The notes beneath the pieces are model-generated. The model had not been told where the DNA came from. It saw only the letters and a list, made by a program, of their open reading frames with translations, and did not search any database. A program made the position numbers and the translations under genes. From Pseudomonadota bacterium (GTDB lineage: Bacteria; Pseudomonadota; Alphaproteobacteria; Rhizobiales; Rhizobiaceae), in contig JAIUPA010000022.1 in assembly GCA_020161665.1 (NCBI GenBank), positions 62,001 through 126,000 of the forward strand: a stretch of 64,000 nt of DNA, given 5' to 3'. Within the stretch, counting starts at the first letter, position 1. Each line of letters starts with the position of its first letter. Below, in pieces: positions 36,580 to 44,854 of this stretch.

Positions 36580-36654
36580 GAAAGATGAACGGGCCATTCA
36601 AGGCCGCTTCAGAGCGACCATGCTTTACTCCTGAACATGAACGGGGCGTTCAAG
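36580..36654 (+). repeat. Two partial copies of the 3' end of the following small gene
   Basis: ATGAACGGGCCATTCAAGG at 36585-36603 and ATGAACGGGGCGTTCAAG at 36637-36654 match ATGAACGGAGCATTCAAGG at 36799-36817, which encodes MNGAFK inside the 52-aa gene. Copies 1 and 3 match over about 28 bases. Each copy also contains a small palindrome (TGAAC...GTTCA or CATTCA). They look like degenerate direct duplications. Confidence 0.7.
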
Positions 36655-36681
36655 TGCCGGTTCGAACCGATGGAGTGAGTG

Positions 36682-36840
36682 ATGCTGGTTCTTCTTGTTT
36701 TGATTGCGATTTTCGTCGCTGTCGTGCTCGACATCGCTCTTTTCCTGTTCGACGGCAATGTCTGGGACGCCGATTTGCTCGTGAATTCTGAACGCCAGAT
36801 GAACGGAGCATTCAAGGATGCTTCAGCCACGAGCCGATAA
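36682..36840 (+). CDS. Small single-pass membrane protein, 52 aa
   Basis: ATG 36682 to TAA 36840. A strongly hydrophobic N-terminal helix (MLVLLVLIAIFVAVVLDIAL) is followed by a short soluble tail ending in QMNGAFKDASATSR. GGAG lies six bases before the start. Too short for most gene callers. It is first of three tiny membrane protein genes on the same strand that end at a terminator. The function is unknown. The tail codons are repeated twice upstream. Confidence 0.6.
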   Translation: MLVLLVLIAIFVAVVLDIALFLFDGNVWDADLLVNSERQMNGAFKDASATSR

Positions 36841-36860
36841 ATGAATTCTCAACATGGAAT

Positions 36861-36881
36861 GGAACCAAATACAGGGGTTCC
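36861..36881 (+). promoter_or_regulatory. Inverted repeat in the leader of the second small gene
   Basis: GGAACC (36861-36866) and GGTTCC (36876-36881) can pair around a 9-nt loop, 30 bp before the start at 36911. It could be an operator or an mRNA hairpin. The GGAAC element recalls the -35 of EcfG-type stress promoters, but no matching -10 GTT is found at the expected distance. Confidence 0.35.
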
Positions 36882-36910
36882 GCATTCTGACTTTCAGAAA
36901 GGAAATGCAA

Positions 36911-37105
36911 ATGTCCCTCAAAGGGAATTTGAGCACGCCGAACGCCATCACGCTCATCAACTTCGTTTGGATGACCGTTGTGACCGGAATGCTGACGGCA
37001 ACCGCCGTCCTTTACGACAATACCCGCGCAGATGGTCTGACGGCCTCCAAGGCCTCCATCACCGCAGCCCGCTATTACGACATGGGATATTCCCGCCAGC
37101 AGTAA
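36911..37105 (+). CDS. Small membrane protein, 64 aa
   Basis: The start ATG 36911 is set by AAAGGA at 36898-36903; an ATG at 36905 is too close to it. It has 64 residues: a polar N-terminus, one hydrophobic segment (about residues 14-34, including FVWMTVVTGMLTATAVL) and a cytoplasmic or periplasmic tail rich in Ala, Tyr and Gln (ITAARYYDMGYSRQQ). I do not recognise the family. It sits between two other tiny membrane protein genes. Confidence 0.6.
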   Translation: MSLKGNLSTPNAITLINFVWMTVVTGMLTATAVLYDNTRADGLTASKASITAARYYDMGYSRQQ

Positions 37106-37157
37106 GTTTGGACCTGGCCGATATCCCGAACGCGAAACAACGCAGAAGGGAGTGGCC

Positions 37158-37292
37158 ATGTTCACGACTTTGACAGTGCTGACCGTCCTCATCACGCTGA
37201 TGTTTATCGGTTCCGTTATTTCCAGTATCGCCGCACTTCGTGAAGAAGCGCGCGAGAATGACGAGTTCAACCGTCGCGCCAAGACATTCTGA
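37158..37292 (+). CDS. Small membrane protein, 44 aa
   Basis: The start ATG 37158 is preceded by GAAGGGAG at 37145-37152, an excellent ribosome site. 44 residues: a hydrophobic helix (LTVLTVLITLMFIGSVISSIAAL) and a charged tail (REEARENDEFNRRAKTF). It is last of the trio and is followed by a strong terminator at 37346. The function is unknown. Confidence 0.6.
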   Translation: MFTTLTVLTVLITLMFIGSVISSIAALREEARENDEFNRRAKTF

Positions 37293-37345
37293 TTGAGAGG
37301 ACACGATCCCTGCAGGCGACCTCCCCTGCTGGTCCTCAACGATTG

Positions 37346-37376
37346 AAGCCGGACGTTCCCCGCGTCCGGCTTTTTT
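37346..37376 (+). terminator. Intrinsic terminator after the small membrane protein genes
   Basis: GCCGGACG (37348-37355) pairs with CGTCCGGC (37363-37370) and runs into six T residues. It lies 54 bp past the stop of the third small gene, which supports transcription of these genes on the plus strand. Confidence 0.88.
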
Positions 37377-37461
37377 GTGCTTGTGAGTCAGTGCTACAAA
37401 CTTGCGGACAAGACGTCTGATGACTGGCCCAGCCTCTTCACCCCTCATCCCGCTGCCGCGA

Positions 37462-37487
37462 CCTTCTCCCCGCAGGCGGGGAGAAGG
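37462..37487. repeat. Short palindromic intergenic element
   Basis: Perfect 12-bp arms CCTTCTCCCCGC/GCGGGGAGAAGG are separated by 2 nt. Such CCTTCTCCCCGC palindromes are commonly dispersed in Rhizobiales intergenic regions. It has no T-tract, so it is not a simple terminator. It lies between two convergent terminators. Confidence 0.65.
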
Positions 37488-37542
37488 GGAATTCAAGAGC
37501 CGCTCATCCCTTAGGAATGTGAGGCAAGGCTTCCACAAACGG

Positions 37543-37564
37543 AAAACGGCCCCTTTCGGGGCCG
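37543..37564 (-). terminator. Terminator of gyrA
   Basis: CGGCCCC/GGGGCCG with a 4-nt loop (37547-37564) is followed on the minus strand by TTTT. It lies 30 bp after the gyrA stop. Confidence 0.85.
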
Positions 37565-37594
37565 CTTTGGTTCTCTGGTAGGATGATCGGACGC

Positions 37595-40369
37595 TTATTC
37601 AGCGTCACCTTTGCCGGGCGCATCCACAGACACGGCTTCGGCCTCGTCGCCTTCTTCGTCGCCTTCCGGCTCGCTGATGCGCTCCACCGAGACGACCTTT
37701 TCATCGCCCGACATGGAGAAGATCGTGACGCCCTTGGTGGCGCGGCTGGCAATGCGGATACCCGCCACCGGCACGCGGATCAGCTGACCGCCATCCGAGA
37801 CCAGCATGATCTGGTCGCCATCCTCCACCGGGAAGGCCGCAACCAGTTCGCCGATCTCGCCCGTCTTCGACGTGTCGGTGGCACGGATGCCCTTGCCGCC
37901 ACGACCTGAGGTGCGGAAGTCGTAGGTCGAGGAACGCTTGCCGAAGCCCTTTTCCGAAACGGTGAGCACGAATTGTTCCAGTGCTTTCAGTTCCTGATAG
38001 CGCTCGTCGGTCAGTTCGCCGCCTTCGACGACCTCTTCGCCCACCAGTGCGATCTCTTCCTCTTCGGAACCCACGACGCGGCGTTCTGCCGTCGAACGCT
38101 TGAGATAGGAGGCACGCTCCCACGGTTCGGCATCGACATGGCCGATGATGGTCATCGAGATCAGGCGGTCGCCGTCGGCCAGCGAAATGCCGCGCACACC
38201 GATGGAATTACGGCCCGCAAAGACGCGCACTTCATCGACCGAGAAGCGGATGGCCTGCCCCAGAGCCGTCGTCAGCAGAACGTCGTCGCGATCCGTGCAG
38301 GTTTCGACGGAGAGGATTTCGTCACCGTCTTCCTCGAGCTTCATGGCGATCTTGCCGTTGCGGTTCACCTGAACGAAGTCGGAGAGCTTGTTACGGCGCA
38401 CCGTTCCACGCGTCGTGGAGAACATCACGTCGAGGTTATCCCACGTCGTTTCGTCTTCCGGCAGCGGCATGATGGTGGTGATGCGTTCACCCGGCTCCAG
38501 CGGCAGCATGTTGATCAGCGCCTTGCCGCGCGACTGCGGCGTGCCGATCGGCAGACGCCAGACCTTTTCCTTATAGACGATGCCGCGCGAGGAGAAGAAC
38601 AGCACCGGCGTGTGGGTGTTGGCCACGAACAGGCGCGTCACGAAATCCTCGTCACGCGTCGCCATGCCGGAACGGCCCTTGCCGCCGCGACGCTGCGCCC
38701 GGTAGGTGGCAAGCGGCACGCGCTTGATGTAGCCGAGATGCGAAACGGTCACGACCATGTCTTCGCGGGCGATGAGATCTTCATCGTCCATTTCCAGACC
38801 GCCATCGATGATTTCCGAGCGGCGCGGCGTGCCGAATTCATCGCGAACGGCGAGCATCTCGCTTTTGACGATGGACTGGATGCGAACCCGAGACGAGAGG
38901 ATCTCAAGGTAATCCTTGATTTCGTCGCCGATCTTGTTGAGTTCGTCGCCGATTTCATCGCGACCAAGGGCGGTCAGGCGGGCCAGACGCAGTTCGAGAA
39001 TGGCGCGGGCCTGCTCTTCCGAGAGGTTATAGGTGCCGTCCTCGTTGATGCGGTGACGCGGATCGTCAATCAGCATGATGAGCGATTCGACATCCGAGGC
39101 CGGCCAGCGGCGCGTCATCAGTTCATCACGGGCCGAAGCCGGATCAGGAGCCTGACGAATAACGCGGATCACTTCGTCGATGTTGGCAACAGCAATAGCG
39201 AGACCCACCAAGACGTGGGCGCGTTCGCGCGCCTTGCGCAACAGGAACTTGGTGCGGCGGCTGATCACGTCTTCGCGGAACGACACGAAGGCGCGCAGCA
39301 TGTCGAGCAGGCCCAGCTGTTCCGGCTTGCCACCGTTGAGCGCCACCATGTTGCAGCCAAACGAGGTCTGCAGCGGCGTGTAACGGTAAAGCTGGTTCAA
39401 AATGACTTCGGCATTGGCGTCGCGCTTCAGTTCGACGACGACGCGGTAGCCTTCGCGGTCGGACTCGTCGCGCAGATCGGAAATGCCTTCGATGCGCTTT
39501 TCCCGCACCAGTTCGGCAATTTTCTCGATCATCGTCGCCTTGTTCACCTGGTACGGGACCTCGGTGATGATGATCTGTTCGCGATCACCGCGCATCGGTT
39601 CGATGCGGGCGCGGCCACGCATGATGACCGAGCCACGGCCCGTCTCGTAGGCCGAACGGATACCGGCGCGTCCGAGAATGAGCGCACCCGTCGGGAAATC
39701 CGGTCCCGGGATGATCTGCATCAGCTCCGGCAGTTCAATCGCCGGATTGTCGATGAGCGCCACGCAGCCATCGATAACTTCGGAGAGGTTGTGCGGCGGA
39801 ATATTCGTCGCCATGCCCACGGCGATGCCACCGGCGCCGTTGACGAGAAGGTTCGGGAACTTCGCGGGAATGACGACGGGTTCGTTGAGCGAGCCGTCGT
39901 AGTTATCCCGGAAATCGACCGTATCCTTGTCGAGGTCATCGAGCAGCGAATGAGCCGCTTTCTGCAGACGGCATTCGGTATAGCGTTCAGCCGCTGGCGG
40001 ATCGCCATCGATGGAGCCGAAATTGCCCTGACCGTCAATCAGCGGCAGACGCAGGGACCAGTCCTGCGCCATTCGGGCGAGCGCGTCATAGATCGCGGCG
40101 TTGCCGTGCGGGTGATACTTACCCATCACGTCACCCGTCACACGGGCGCATTTCACATATTTCTTGTTCCAGTCAATGCCGAGTTCCGACATGCCGAAAA
40201 GAATACGGCGATGCACGGGCTTGAGGCCGTCGCGCACATCGGGAAGGGCGCGCGACACGATCACGCTCATGGCGTAATCGAGATAGGAGCGCTGCATCTC
40301 CTCGATGATGGAAACAGGTTCGATGCCAGACGGGAGCTTCCCGCCGCCGGATGTCGTTTGCTCAGTCAA
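37595..40369 (-). CDS. gyrA: DNA gyrase subunit A
   Basis: 924 residues. The breakage-reunion domain has the catalytic Tyr in the AAERYTECRL segment (about residue 130). The C-terminal beta-pinwheel blades follow, with the GyrA box in QRRGGKGRSGMAT (Q-R-R-G-G-K-G), and there is an acidic tail. In the quinolone-resistance region the sequence is HPHGNAAIYDALARMAQ, so the position of E. coli Ser83 is Ala and that of Asp82 is Asn, while Asp87 is kept. It introduces negative supercoils with GyrB. It is transcribed alone and ends at a terminator. A 460-bp gap lies upstream. Confidence 0.98.
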   Translation of the reverse strand: MTEQTTSGGGKLPSGIEPVSIIEEMQRSYLDYAMSVIVSRALPDVRDGLKPVHRRILFGMSELGIDWNKKYVKCARVTGDVMGKYHPHGNAAIYDALARMAQDWSLRLPLIDGQGNFGSIDGDPPAAERYTECRLQKAAHSLLDDLDKDTVDFRDNYDGSLNEPVVIPAKFPNLLVNGAGGIAVGMATNIPPHNLSEVIDGCVALIDNPAIELPELMQIIPGPDFPTGALILGRAGIRSAYETGRGSVIMRGRARIEPMRGDREQIIITEVPYQVNKATMIEKIAELVREKRIEGISDLRDESDREGYRVVVELKRDANAEVILNQLYRYTPLQTSFGCNMVALNGGKPEQLGLLDMLRAFVSFREDVISRRTKFLLRKARERAHVLVGLAIAVANIDEVIRVIRQAPDPASARDELMTRRWPASDVESLIMLIDDPRHRINEDGTYNLSEEQARAILELRLARLTALGRDEIGDELNKIGDEIKDYLEILSSRVRIQSIVKSEMLAVRDEFGTPRRSEIIDGGLEMDDEDLIAREDMVVTVSHLGYIKRVPLATYRAQRRGGKGRSGMATRDEDFVTRLFVANTHTPVLFFSSRGIVYKEKVWRLPIGTPQSRGKALINMLPLEPGERITTIMPLPEDETTWDNLDVMFSTTRGTVRRNKLSDFVQVNRNGKIAMKLEEDGDEILSVETCTDRDDVLLTTALGQAIRFSVDEVRVFAGRNSIGVRGISLADGDRLISMTIIGHVDAEPWERASYLKRSTAERRVVGSEEEEIALVGEEVVEGGELTDERYQELKALEQFVLTVSEKGFGKRSSTYDFRTSGRGGKGIRATDTSKTGEIGELVAAFPVEDGDQIMLVSDGGQLIRVPVAGIRIASRATKGVTIFSMSGDEKVVSVERISEPEGDEEGDEAEAVSVDAPGKGDAE

Positions 40370-40829
40370 GACGGATCACGATCTTTTCTAGAATCACTCC
40401 CGTTTTTATAGCGGAAAGTCGAATGGAGCGCCAAACTAAGCGGCCTGTTTTGAACAGCTTTTGCCATTCCAGACCGCTTTAGGGTCGAGACTCAATCAGG
40501 TTTCGGGCGTGGCGCGTGCGTGATTTTGTTTCTGAACAGGAGGAAAGACCGCCGTGGAGCATCACTCCACAAGGGCTTTTCGACGCATTCAGGGAGAAAA
40601 TCCGCCGCGTCCCTTCGGGATATGGTGAAAATCGCCCATTTCGTCGTCGCAAAACCTCGATGGATACTGGATCCACCTTCGGTTTTGCTCCTGGAACTGA
40701 ACGATTTTCTCTCATACCACGCTTCAAATCCTGATTGGGTTTCGACCCTAAGAGTGAGATTGTGCGCCTCACCCTTCCCAACGGCTCGGAACTGGGCAAC
40801 AATCAGCGAAATTCTTAGCAGGAGGCGTC
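40370..40829. other. 460-bp gap between gyrA and marC without a convincing gene
   Basis: Several overlapping short frames exist on both strands (for example 40516-40734 forward from a GTG, and 40479-40802 reverse), but none has a good ribosome site or a recognisable motif. The gap must hold the divergent promoters of gyrA and marC. I see no clear hairpin or repeat in it. Confidence 0.5.
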
Positions 40830-41459
40830 ATGTCCAACATTGATTTGCTCGTCAACGCCTTCACCACCCTGATCGTCACCATTGATCCACCGGGCATGGC
40901 CCCCCTCTTTATCGGGCTCACCCAGGGCATGACGGGCGGCGAGCGAAAGCAGGTTGCCCTTCGCGGTTCCATCATCGCGTTCTGTATTCTGGCCGCCTTC
41001 GCGCTCACCGGCGCGGGGATTCTGGGCTTGCTTGGCATTTCCATGGGCGCTTTCCGCATCGCGGGTGGCCTGCTTCTCTTCTTCATCTCCTTCGAGATGA
41101 TTTTCGAGCGGCGGCAGGAGCGCAAGGAAAAGACTTCCGAGACTGCGATTACCCGCGATCACCTGCATAATATCGCCGTCTTCCCCCTCGCCCTGCCCCT
41201 GATTGCCGGACCGGGTGCGATTTCGGCGACCATACTTCTGGCTGGCGACATGCCGGGCGTTGTTGATCGCATGCAACTGATTGCCGTCATCGCGATCTGT
41301 ATTGGGCTTCTCTATCTCGTTTTGAAGATTGCCGAGCGGCTGGATCGGTTTCTTGGCGTGACGGGACGCGCCATCCTGACCCGCCTTCTGGGCGTGCTTC
41401 TGGCCGCACTTTCCGTGCAGTTCGTCGTGGATGGGGTGAAATCAGCGATGGCCGGATAA
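40830..41459 (+). CDS. MarC family integral membrane protein
   Basis: 209 residues, about six membrane helices, UPF0056/MarC family. It begins MSNIDLLVNAFTTLIVTIDPPGMAPLFIGLTQG, with the conserved N-terminal D-P-x-G-x-x-P-x-F. The segment FPLALPLIAGPGAIS is the second conserved repeat. The physiological substrate is unknown; the family name does not imply antibiotic resistance. The ribosome site AGGAGG lies just before the start. A bidirectional hairpin terminator follows. Confidence 0.92.
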   Translation: MSNIDLLVNAFTTLIVTIDPPGMAPLFIGLTQGMTGGERKQVALRGSIIAFCILAAFALTGAGILGLLGISMGAFRIAGGLLLFFISFEMIFERRQERKEKTSETAITRDHLHNIAVFPLALPLIAGPGAISATILLAGDMPGVVDRMQLIAVIAICIGLLYLVLKIAERLDRFLGVTGRAILTRLLGVLLAALSVQFVVDGVKSAMAG

Positions 41460-41505
41460 GGCCGGCGGCTGAGGCCTATTCACGCAAGGCAGGCCCCAAA
41501 ATGCA

Positions 41506-41529
41506 AAAACCCGGCCGAAGCCGGGTTTT
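41506..41529. terminator. Bidirectional terminator between marC and tRNA-Leu
   Basis: AAAACCCGGC/GCCGGGTTTT with a CGAA loop gives a T-run in both directions, serving marC on the plus strand and tRNA-Leu on the minus strand. Confidence 0.88.
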
Positions 41530-41531
41530 GT

Positions 41532-41616
41532 TGGTGCGGTCGAGAAGACTCGAACTTCCACGGGTTGCCCCACAGCGACCTCAACGCTGCGCGTCTACCA
41601 ATTCCGCCACGACCGC
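41532..41616 (-). tRNA. tRNA-Leu(GAG)
   Basis: 85-nt class II tRNA on the minus strand. The acceptor stem is GCGGTCG/CGACCGC, the anticodon stem-loop AGCGTTGAGGTCGCT has anticodon GAG, the long variable arm is TGTGGGGCAACCCG, the T-arm contains GTTCGAGTC, and CCA is encoded. Confidence 0.96.
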
Positions 41617-41885
41617 ATCGTGGTAGCGCCGGATCGCTCCGACGGGGGTGCATGTAGCAAAAGGATTTCGGGCACACAAGACCAGTTCGAAAGTTTTTTG
41701 AAGATAATTTCACAGAGCCGCGAAAGCCCCTGCCATGTAAGGCTTTCGCGAAAAAACAATGACTTCGGCCCTGGCAAGGCCCGCCTGTTTTTTGCTGTCG
41801 AAGGCTGTATAACAACGGACCGGCGCTCGCGAATCCTGTTCGCTTTCGCAGTGAGCGGCCAGATTGTTTGCCTGAAAGTCCCGCC

Positions 41886-42602
41886 ATGCTTCGAAATGAA
41901 ACCGACAAGATCATGCTGCCTGTGCCCGGTTCGCCTCCGGTCGGCTGGCGGGTGAGCGAGGGACTGACGCCCTACCCTAAGGCTCTGGCCTTCATGGAAG
42001 CCCGCGCTGCGGCCATTGCCGACGGCACGGCGGATGAACTGGCATGGCTCGTGGAGCACCCGCCCCTTTACACGGCCGGCACCAGCGCCAACGTGGCGGA
42101 TCTGCTTGAGCCGGGCCGTTTTCCGGTTTTTGATGCCGGGCGGGGTGGCGAATATACCTATCACGGTCCCGGCCAGCGCGTCGTTTATGTGATGCTTGAC
42201 CTCAAGCGGCGGCGTCAGGATGTGCGTGCCTATGTGGCGGCGCTGGAAGAAGTCATCATCAGCACCCTCGACAAGATGAATATCCGTGGCGAGCGCCGTG
42301 AAGATCGCGTCGGCGTCTGGGTGCGCCGACCGGAGCGTCCGCTGCTGCCCGATGGCACCATGGCCGAGGACAAGATTGCTGCGCTGGGCATTCGCCTGCG
42401 CAAATGGGTGAGCTTCCACGGGTTGTCGATCAATGTCGAACCGGATCTGACCCATTTCGGCGGCATCGTGCCCTGCGGGATCAGCGCCTATGGCGTGACG
42501 AGCCTTGTCGATCTCGGGCATCTCGTCAGCATGGAAGATGTCGACGTGTTGCTTCGCCAGTCCTTTGAAGAGGTCTTCGGCCCCACCGTGGTCGAGGCGT
42601 GA
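41886..42602 (+). CDS. lipB: Octanoyl-[acyl-carrier-protein]:protein N-octanoyltransferase LipB
   Basis: 238 residues from ATG 41886; no ribosome site is strong here, and starts at 41868 or 41913 are possible. It transfers octanoate from ACP to the lipoyl domains of 2-oxoacid dehydrogenases. The motifs [34 protein letters not shown] and the late [10 protein letters not shown] with the catalytic Cys and a Lys-containing strand are all visible. The DMT transporter starts 2 bp after its stop. Confidence 0.95.
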   Translation: MLRNETDKIMLPVPGSPPVGWRVSEGLTPYPKALAFMEARAAAIADGTADELAWLVEHPPLYTAGTSANVADLLEPGRFPVFDAGRGGEYTYHGPGQRVVYVMLDLKRRRQDVRAYVAALEEVIISTLDKMNIRGERREDRVGVWVRRPERPLLPDGTMAEDKIAALGIRLRKWVSFHGLSINVEPDLTHFGGIVPCGISAYGVTSLVDLGHLVSMEDVDVLLRQSFEEVFGPTVVEA

Positions 42603-42604
42603 GG

Positions 42605-43549
42605 ATGGACGATCAGGCGACCCAGAACACGTTGAAGGGCATGGCCATCATGGCCGCCTGCATGCTGCTTCTGCCGGGCATGGATGCCATTGCCAAGGTG
42701 ATGGCGGTCGATCATGGCATGTCGCCCGCGCAGGTGACCTTTTACCGCTTCCTGTTCCAGTTTGTCTGCTGCCTGCCGTTGCTGATTGTCGTCAGTGGAA
42801 AAGCCGCCTTTCAGGCCAAACGCCCGATGATGAACCTTTTGCGCGGCGCGCTGCATGCTGCGGCCAGCCTCCTGTTTTTCACGGCGGTCAAATACATGCC
42901 GCTCGCCGATGTCTTCGCCATCTATTTCGTCGAGCCTTTCATGCTGACGGCCATGTCGGCTTTTTTCCTGCGGGAGCGGGTGGGCTGGCGTCGCTGGAGC
43001 GCCATCGTCATCGGGTTTGGCGGGGCGATGATCGTGATCCAGCCGAGTTTCGAAATCTTCGGCTGGACGGCTTTCCTGCCGGTCGCCTGCGCCTTCCTGT
43101 TCAGCCTCTACCTGTTTATGAACCGCGCTATCGGCTCGTCAGACACGCCGCTCGTCATGCAGACATGGGCTGGCGCTGGCGGCACGTTGTTCATGGGTGT
43201 TGCAGTGCTTGTTGGCCACGGCATGGGGTCGGTGGATTTCCGCCCCTCGTTGCCGCAATCGGTAGACGGGCTGGCGCTACTGGTGCTTCTTGGCTCCATG
43301 TCCGGCTTTCTGCATCTTTTCGTGGTGCGCGCGTTTCGCATGGCACCGCTTTCGCTGCTCGCGCCCTTCCAGTATTTCGAGATTATCTCGGCCACCGTGC
43401 TCGGTTATCTCCTGTTTCGCGAGTTCCCGGATCTTTCAAAATGGTTCGGCATTGCGATCATCGTAGCCTCCGGCCTCTTCATCATCTGGCGCGAACAGGT
43501 GCGCCAGCGGGAAGCTAAAATTGCAGCGAATTTGGAGGCTGCCGGTTAA
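42605..43549 (+). CDS. DMT (drug/metabolite) superfamily transporter, EamA type
   Basis: 314 residues, ten membrane helices in two EamA repeats. It starts MDDQATQNTLKGM two bases after lipB, so the two are cotranscribed. Helix 1 carries LLLPGMDAIAKVMA and the second repeat has PLSLLAPFQYFEIISATVLGY, common in the RhaT/YdcZ-like DMT group. The substrate is unknown. Confidence 0.88.
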   Translation: MDDQATQNTLKGMAIMAACMLLLPGMDAIAKVMAVDHGMSPAQVTFYRFLFQFVCCLPLLIVVSGKAAFQAKRPMMNLLRGALHAAASLLFFTAVKYMPLADVFAIYFVEPFMLTAMSAFFLRERVGWRRWSAIVIGFGGAMIVIQPSFEIFGWTAFLPVACAFLFSLYLFMNRAIGSSDTPLVMQTWAGAGGTLFMGVAVLVGHGMGSVDFRPSLPQSVDGLALLVLLGSMSGFLHLFVVRAFRMAPLSLLAPFQYFEIISATVLGYLLFREFPDLSKWFGIAIIVASGLFIIWREQVRQREAKIAANLEAAG

Positions 43550-43624
43550 CTGCACTGATTGTGCCAATTTCAACCTATTAGGGATATTTCTGTTCTCAGG
43601 TTTCATGATGAAACGGAGATCAGG

Positions 43625-44311
43625 ATGAGCGAGTTTCGCTTCTCGTACCCGGCATGTGCTATCGCCGGAAAAGACAACCTTGTGCCGCAGGACATTGCCG
43701 TCCTGAAGGACGTTGCCCTGCCCATGGGCGTTCAATGCGAAGCCGATATCGTCGCGCTTCTGGCCATCAACAATTCCTGTCGCAACAAATGCCCCGAATG
43801 GACCGGCTACTTTGTCGATTCCATCGCTGCGTTCCTCTTGAAGCGCCTGCCGCCCGAAGGGCTGGTGGACGATGCCAAGGCCGGGATCGTTCAGCGGTTG
43901 TTTTCGACGCGCGGGTTGATCCGCAGCGCCGAAGAGCTGGCTCTTGTTCTGGCGCTCCTGGAGCGGTCGCAGGTCGTGCCGGAAAACCTTGCCGCCTTCG
44001 CGCTGGATCAATTGCGGCTTGCCTTGCAGTTTCGCACCGGCGCTTATGCCGAAACCCGCCCCGAAGGCGCTCTTGGTATCACCGCGACAGACCTGCACTT
44101 TGTCGAACGCATCATTTCGGCAACGCTTATCGATGACGAGCGCATATCGCCCATCATCGCAACGGTGCTGGAAGGGATCGACAGCGTATCCGCCGCGCCG
44201 TTCAATCACCCCGTCTGGCGCGACCTGATGAACCTCGTCAATGGCGTCGCGCCGCAGCGCAAGGTGATCGCCAAGCGCTACACGTTCAGCCTTTCCCGTG
44301 AGGCGGCCTGA
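43625..44311 (+). CDS. Conserved hypothetical protein, 228 aa
   Basis: The ATG at 43625 follows GGAGATCAGG. The protein is mainly helical, without membrane segments or signal peptide. The segment NNSCRNKCPEWTGYFVDSIAAFL contains two cysteines and may be a metal or redox site (CxxxC), and the C-terminus reads APQRKVIAKRYTFSLSREAA. I do not recognise a family. It converges on the reverse gene at 44316 with a 4-bp gap. Confidence 0.65.
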   Translation: MSEFRFSYPACAIAGKDNLVPQDIAVLKDVALPMGVQCEADIVALLAINNSCRNKCPEWTGYFVDSIAAFLLKRLPPEGLVDDAKAGIVQRLFSTRGLIRSAEELALVLALLERSQVVPENLAAFALDQLRLALQFRTGAYAETRPEGALGITATDLHFVERIISATLIDDERISPIIATVLEGIDSVSAAPFNHPVWRDLMNLVNGVAPQRKVIAKRYTFSLSREAA

Positions 44312-44315
44312 TCTT

Positions 44316-44798
44316 TTACTGGAGAGCGGCCTCAATGGCCATGGCCACCGACATGCCGGATGGCGGCGCGAGCGAAAGCGCCCTGCCCGCCGTCCGGGCA
44401 ATCTTGTCGGGCAAGAAGGAAGGATTGGCCGTGCGGGCGGAATAAACGCCTGCGGCAATCACCGAGCCATTGATGACCGATGCGGCCTTGACGGTGAATT
44501 TCGTCTTGTAGCGCACGCCGAACAGCCATTTGACCGGCTGGACTTCATCGATTTTCACGGAAACAACGACGCGCGGCAAAACCTCACGGCGAACGGTGGC
44601 TTGCACGGCTGATTTCAGGCGCTGCTCGACATCGCGCGCCAGTTCGGGCGAAACGCCCTGCGCGACCGTGACGAAGATGCCGCGCACATCAAAGAGCATG
44701 GCATCAGCGCTCGATGCCCCGGATTGAGGCATGCGAAATGCCGTCACCCCTAGAAAGGCAACCAGAACCACCAGCACGGATGCAGCTTTGCGGAACAT
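44316..44798 (-). CDS. Exported or membrane-anchored hypothetical protein, 160 aa
   Basis: An N-terminal hydrophobic segment (MFRKAASVLVVLVAFLGVTAFRM) suggests a signal peptide or anchor. The rest is a small alpha/beta domain (LARDVEQRLKSAVQATVRREVLPRVVVSVKIDEV). ATG 44798 is preferred over the GTG at 44801. No family recognised. It lies 56 bp downstream of the ATP12-type gene on the same strand and may be in that operon. Confidence 0.65.
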   Translation of the reverse strand: MFRKAASVLVVLVAFLGVTAFRMPQSGASSADAMLFDVRGIFVTVAQGVSPELARDVEQRLKSAVQATVRREVLPRVVVSVKIDEVQPVKWLFGVRYKTKFTVKAASVINGSVIAAGVYSARTANPSFLPDKIARTAGRALSLAPPSGMSVAMAIEAALQ

Positions 44799-44854
44799 CA
44801 CAGGGCCTCAAACTCCTCTTGAGGCCATGATCGTCGCGGATGGTTAGGAAAGCG

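Noticed and set aside
36861..36885. GGAAC as a possible EcfG-type stress promoter
   Set aside because: No GTT-type -10 element occurs at the required distance. Only the inverted repeat was kept.
37973..40411. An 812-codon forward open frame antisense to gyrA
   Set aside because: Composition is His/Arg/Asp-rich shadow sequence of a high-GC gene. No motif, and gyrA on the other strand is certain.
40516..40734. Short forward frame in the gyrA-marC gap (GTG start)
   Set aside because: No ribosome site and several overlapping alternatives on both strands. Kept only as an unexplained gap.
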